DNA of 64,000 nucleotides from Rhynchopus sp. YZ270_cl-10 (Eukaryota > Euglenozoa > Diplonemea > Diplonemida > Diplonemidae), in NCBI GenBank assembly GCA_964035575.1, contig OZ037847.1, positions 806,001-870,000 on the forward strand, written 5' to 3'. This document shows, one piece after another, positions 58,911-64,000 of this stretch (positions within the stretch are counted from its first letter, which is position 1; every line of letters begins with the position of its first letter). The notes beneath the pieces are model-generated. The model did not search any database, had not been told where the DNA came from, and saw nothing but the letters and a program-made list of their open reading frames with translations. The translations under genes and the position numbers were made by a program.

Positions 58911-61900
58911 ACGTCCCGAGGCCACAGCGACCGTGAAAGGGGCTAGCTTTCGATGGCGAAAATTTCGCTAAGTACCCGAAAAATCCCTAAGGAAAAAGTT
59001 GGAAAAAAAGTGTCTCAAAATTGACATCTATTTTTTGACCTTTTTTGCTGGGTAGGTTTGGGTCGGCCGACCCGACCCTACTGAGTCGGTTTAAGTCGGA
59101 TTGGTAGCCTTGGGAATTAGACCCATATTTGCTGGGTAAACGTCCCGAGGCCACAGCGACCGTGAAAGGGGCTAGCTTTCGATGGCGAAAATTTCGCTAA
59201 GTACCCGAAAAATCCCTAAGGAAAAAGTTGGAAAAAAAGTGTCTCAAAATTGACATCTATTTTTTGACCTTTTTTGCTGGGTAGGTTTGGGTCGGCCGAC
59301 CCGACCCTACTGAGTCGGTTTAAGTCGGATTGGTAGCCTTGGGAATTAGACCCATATTTGCTGGGTAAACGTCCCGAGGCCACAGCGACCGTGAAAGGGG
59401 CTAGCTTTCGATGGCGAAAATTTCGCTAAGTACCCGAAAAATCCCTAAGGAAAAAGTTGGAAAAAAAGTGTCTCAAAATTGACATCTATTTTTTGACCTT
59501 TTTTGCTGGGTAGGTTTGGGTCGGCCGACCCGACCCTACTGAGTCGGTTTAAGTCGGATTGGTAGCCTTGGGAATTAGACCCATATTTGCTGGGTAAACG
59601 TCCCGAGGCCACAGCGACCGTGAAAGGGGCTAGCTTTCGATGGCGAAAATTTCGCTAAGTACCCGAAAAATCCCTAAGGAAAAAGTTGGAAAAAAAGTGT
59701 CTCAAAATTGACATCTATTTTTTGACCTTTTTTGCTGGGTAGGTTTGGGTCGGCCGACCCGACCCTACTGAGTCGGTTTAAGTCGGATTGGTAGCCTTGG
59801 GAATTAGACCCATATTTGCTGGGTAAACGTCCCGAGGCCACAGCGACCGTGAAAGGGGCTAGCTTTCGATGGCGAAAATTTCGCTAAGTACCCGAAAAAT
59901 CCCTAAGGAAAAAGTTGGAAAAAAAGTGTCTCAAAATTGACATCTATTTTTTGACCTTTTTTGCTGGGTAGGTTTGGGTCGGCCGACCCGACCCTACTGA
60001 GTCGGTTTAAGTCGGATTGGTAGCCTTGGGAATTAGACCCATATTTGCTGGGTAAACGTCCCGAGGCCACAGCGACCGTGAAAGGGGCTAGCTTTCGATG
60101 GCGAAAATTTCGCTAAGTACCCGAAAAATCCCTAAGGAAAAAGTTGGAAAAAAAGTGTCTCAAAATTGACATCTATTTTTTGACCTTTTTTGCTGGGTAG
60201 GTTTGGGTCGGCCGACCCGACCCTACTGAGTCGGTTTAAGTCGGATTGGTAGCCTTGGGAATTAGACCCATATTTGCTGGGTAAACGTCCCGAGGCCACA
60301 GCGACCGTGAAAGGGGCTAGCTTTCGATGGCGAAAATTTCGCTAAGTACCCGAAAAATCCCTAAGGAAAAAGTTGGAAAAAAAGTGTCTCAAAATTGACA
60401 TCTATTTTTTGACCTTTTTTGCTGGGTAGGTTTGGGTCGGCCGACCCGACCCTACTGAGTCGGTTTAAGTCGGATTGGTAGCCTTGGGAATTAGACCCAT
60501 ATTTGCTGGGTAAACGTCCCGAGGCCACAGCGACCGTGAAAGGGGCTAGCTTTCGATGGCGAAAATTTCGCTAAGTACCCGAAAAATCCCTAAGGAAAAA
60601 GTTGGAAAAAAAGTGTCTCAAAATTGACATCTATTTTTTGACCTTTTTTGCTGGGTAGGTTTGGGTCGGCCGACCCGACCCTACTGAGTCGGTTTAAGTC
60701 GGATTGGTAGCCTTGGGAATTAGACCCATATTTGCTGGGTAAACGTCCCGAGGCCACAGCGACCGTGAAAGGGGCTAGCTTTCGATGGCGAAAATTTCGC
60801 TAAGTACCCGAAAAATCCCTAAGGAAAAAGTTGGAAAAAAAGTGTCTCAAAATTGACATCTATTTTTTGACCTTTTTTGCTGGGTAGGTTTGGGTCGGCC
60901 GACCCGACCCTACTGAGTCGGTTTAAGTCGGATTGGTAGCCTTGGGAATTAGACCCATATTTGCTGGGTAAACGTCCCGAGGCCACAGCGACCGTGAAAG
61001 GGGCTAGCTTTCGATGGCGAAAATTTCGCTAAGTACCCGAAAAATCCCTAAGGAAAAAGTTGGAAAAAAAGTGTCTCAAAATTGACATCTATTTTTTGAC
61101 CTTTTTTGCTGGGTAGGTTTGGGTCGGCCGACCCGACCCTACTGAGTCGGTTTAAGTCGGATTGGTAGCCTTGGGAATTAGACCCATATTTGCTGGGTAA
61201 ACGTCCCGAGGCCACAGCGACCGTGAAAGGGGCTAGCTTTCGATGGCGAAAATTTCGCTAAGTACCCGAAAAATCCCTAAGGAAAAAGTTGGAAAAAAAG
61301 TGTCTCAAAATTGACATCTATTTTTTGACCTTTTTTGCTGGGTAGGTTTGGGTCGGCCGACCCGACCCTACTGAGTCGGTTTAAGTCGGATTGGTAGCCT
61401 TGGGAATTAGACCCATATTTGCTGGGTAAACGTCCCGAGGCCACAGCGACCGTGAAAGGGGCTAGCTTTCGATGGCGAAAATTTCGCTAAGTACCCGAAA
61501 AATCCCTAAGGAAAAAGTTGGAAAAAAAGTGTCTCAAAATTGACATCTATTTTTTGACCTTTTTTGCTGGGTAGGTTTGGGTCGGCCGACCCGACCCTAC
61601 TGAGTCGGTTTAAGTCGGATTGGTAGCCTTGGGAATTAGACCCATATTTGCTGGGTAAACGTCCCGAGGCCACAGCGACCGTGAAAGGGGCTAGCTTTCG
61701 ATGGCGAAAATTTCGCTAAGTACCCGAAAAATCCCTAAGGAAAAAGTTGGAAAAAAAGTGTCTCAAAATTGACATCTATTTTTTGACCTTTTTTGCTGGG
61801 TAGGTTTGGGTCGGCCGACCCGACCCTACTGAGTCGGTTTAAGTCGGATTGGTAGCCTTGGGAATTAGACCCATATTTGCTGGGTAAACGTCCCGAGGCC

Positions 61901-64000
61901 ACAGCGACCGTGAAAGGGGCTAGCTTTCGATGGCGAAAATTTCGCTAAGTACCCGAAAAATCCCTAAGGAAAAAGTTGGAAAAAAAGTGTCTCAAAATTG
62001 ACATCTATTTTTTGACCTTTTTTGCTGGGTAGGTTTGGGTCGGCCGACCCGACCCTACTGAGTCGGTTTAAGTCGGATTGGTAGCCTTGGGAATTAGACC
62101 CATATTTGCTGGGTAAACGTCCCGAGGCCACAGCGACCGTGAAAGGGGCTAGCTTTCGATGGCGAAAATTTCGCTAAGTACCCGAAAAATCCCTAAGGAA
62201 AAAGTTGGAAAAAAAGTGTCTCAAAATTGACATCTATTTTTTGACCTTTTTTGCTGGGTAGGTTTGGGTCGGCCGACCCGACCCTACTGAGTCGGTTTAA
62301 GTCGGATTGGTAGCCTTGGGAATTAGACCCATATTTGCTGGGTAAACGTCCCGAGGCCACAGCGACCGTGAAAGGGGCTAGCTTTCGATGGCGAAAATTT
62401 CGCTAAGTACCCGAAAAATCCCTAAGGAAAAAGTTGGAAAAAAAGTGTCTCAAAATTGACATCTATTTTTTGACCTTTTTTGCTGGGTAGGTTTGGGTCG
62501 GCCGACCCGACCCTACTGAGTCGGTTTAAGTCGGATTGGTAGCCTTGGGAATTAGACCCATATTTGCTGGGTAAACGTCCCGAGGCCACAGCGACCGTGA
62601 AAGGGGCTAGCTTTCGATGGCGAAAATTTCGCTAAGTACCCGAAAAATCCCTAAGGAAAAAGTTGGAAAAAAAGTGTCTCAAAATTGACATCTATTTTTT
62701 GACCTTTTTTGCTGGGTAGGTTTGGGTCGGCCGACCCGACCCTACTGAGTCGGTTTAAGTCGGATTGGTAGCCTTGGGAATTAGACCCATATTTGCTGGG
62801 TAAACGTCCCGAGGCCACAGCGACCGTGAAAGGGGCTAGCTTTCGATGGCGAAAATTTCGCTAAGTACCCGAAAAATCCCTAAGGAAAAAGTTGGAAAAA
62901 AAGTGTCTCAAAATTGACATCTATTTTTTGACCTTTTTTGCTGGGTAGGTTTGGGTCGGCCGACCCGACCCTACTGAGTCGGTTTAAGTCGGATTGGTAG
63001 CCTTGGGAATTAGACCCATATTTGCTGGGTAAACGTCCCGAGGCCACAGCGACCGTGAAAGGGGCTAGCTTTCGATGGCGAAAATTTCGCTAAGTACCCG
63101 AAAAATCCCTAAGGAAAAAGTTGGAAAAAAAGTGTCTCAAAATTGACATCTATTTTTTGACCTTTTTTGCTGGGTAGGTTTGGGTCGGCCGACCCGACCC
63201 TACTGAGTCGGTTTAAGTCGGATTGGTAGCCTTGGGAATTAGACCCATATTTGCTGGGTAAACGTCCCGAGGCCACAGCGACCGTGAAAGGGGCTAGCTT
63301 TCGATGGCGAAAATTTCGCTAAGTACCCGAAAAATCCCTAAGGAAAAAGTTGGAAAAAAAGTGTCTCAAAATTGACATCTATTTTTTGACCTTTTTTGCT
63401 GGGTAGGTTTGGGTCGGCCGACCCGACCCTACTGAGTCGGTTTAAGTCGGATTGGTAGCCTTGGGAATTAGACCCATATTTGCTGGGTAAACGTCCCGAG
63501 GCCACAGCGACCGTGAAAGGGGCTAGCTTTCGATGGCGAAAATTTCGCTAAGTACCCGAAAAATCCCTAAGGAAAAAGTTGGAAAAAAAGTGTCTCAAAA
63601 TTGACATCTATTTTTTGACCTTTTTTGCTGGGTAGGTTTGGGTCGGCCGACCCGACCCTACTGAGTCGGTTTAAGTCGGATTGGTAGCCTTGGGAATTAG
63701 ACCCATATTTGCTGGGTAAACGTCCCGAGGCCACAGCGACCGTGAAAGGGGCTAGCTTTCGATGGCGAAAATTTCGCTAAGTACCCGAAAAATCCCTAAG
63801 GAAAAAGTTGGAAAAAAAGTGTCTCAAAATTGACATCTATTTTTTGACCTTTTTTGCTGGGTAGGTTTGGGTCGGCCGACCCGACCCTACTGAGTCGGTT
63901 TAAGTCGGATTGGTAGCCTTGGGAATTAGACCCATATTTGCTGGGTAAACGTCCCGAGGCCACAGCGACCGTGAAAGGGGCTAGCTTTCGATGGCGAAAA
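58911..64000. repeat. 229-bp satellite array, 22.2 copies, open at window edge
   Basis: The phrase ACGTCCCGAGGCCACAGCGA begins at 58,911, 59,140, 59,369 and so on to 63,949, every 229 bases. I saw no difference between copies. Each unit includes GGTCGGCCGACC (a palindrome), AAGTCGGATTGGTAGCCTTG (also inverted at 57,255) and ACCCGAAAAATCCCTAAGGA (similar to the core of the miniature transposons, which carry CCTTAGGAAAAATTTTCGGG). No coding frame crosses it. Confidence 0.97.

Noticed and set aside
1-64000. Retroelements, virus-derived elements or long terminal repeats
   Set aside because: No reverse transcriptase, integrase, capsid or envelope segment and no paired long direct repeats flanking coding sequence were seen. 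All mobile elements recognised are small DNA transposons.

Overview
The window is nuclear DNA from a flagellated single-celled eukaryote. Three proteins belong to cilium-linked families (CFAP45, a TSNAXIP1-like protein and a coiled-coil neighbour). The introns are GT-AG spliceosomal, genes are GC-rich, and the DNA between them is AT-rich and full of long A or T runs. No RNA marker or mitochondrial gene is present, so the lineage cannot be fixed. A flagellate with an expanded, repeat-rich genome (for example a euglenozoan such as a diplonemid) is a guess, not a result.

Layout. (1) 1-27.7 kb is gene-poor and repeat-rich. It holds a CCCH zinc-finger gene (10.65-11.27 kb), an unknown gene (13.99-14.84 kb), a three-exon mitochondrial IF1-like gene (15.38-16.58 kb) and probably a three-exon 66-residue gene on the plus strand (5.92-6.58 kb). 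Several short DNA transposons with terminal inverted repeats and target-site duplications are also here. (2) 27.75-53.53 kb is a dense run of fourteen genes, all on the minus strand: a membrane glycoprotein, TSNAXIP1-like, a GHSMGG lipase, a PH-like protein, an OGFOD2-like dioxygenase, an S28 peptidase, an SDR, a class III CoA-transferase, a triple cyclic-nucleotide-binding-domain protein, CFAP45 (five exons), a coiled-coil protein, a prolyl 4-hydroxylase, a four-exon WSC-WSC-GDT1 fusion and a three-exon small membrane protein. (3) 53.7-58.9 kb is a nest of foldback and miniature transposons. (4) 58.9-64.0 kb is a 229-bp satellite: 22 full copies plus 52 bases running off the window, with no difference between copies that I could see.

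Two points stand out. First, splicing the gene at 49,887-51,992 joins two WSC domains to a whole GDT1/TMEM165-type transporter fold in which both cation-site motifs are altered. Second, short imperfect-palindrome motifs (about 35-60 bases, several variants of one theme) occur about 45 times. Copies lie inside introns of four of the genes solved here, 5' of a pyrimidine tract and the splice acceptor. They look like structured intron elements rather than ordinary repeats.

The genes do not form one pathway. Two or three are ciliary, two or three are probably mitochondrial, and the rest are secreted, membrane or metabolic enzymes. The single-strand arrangement with short spacers resembles directional gene clusters.
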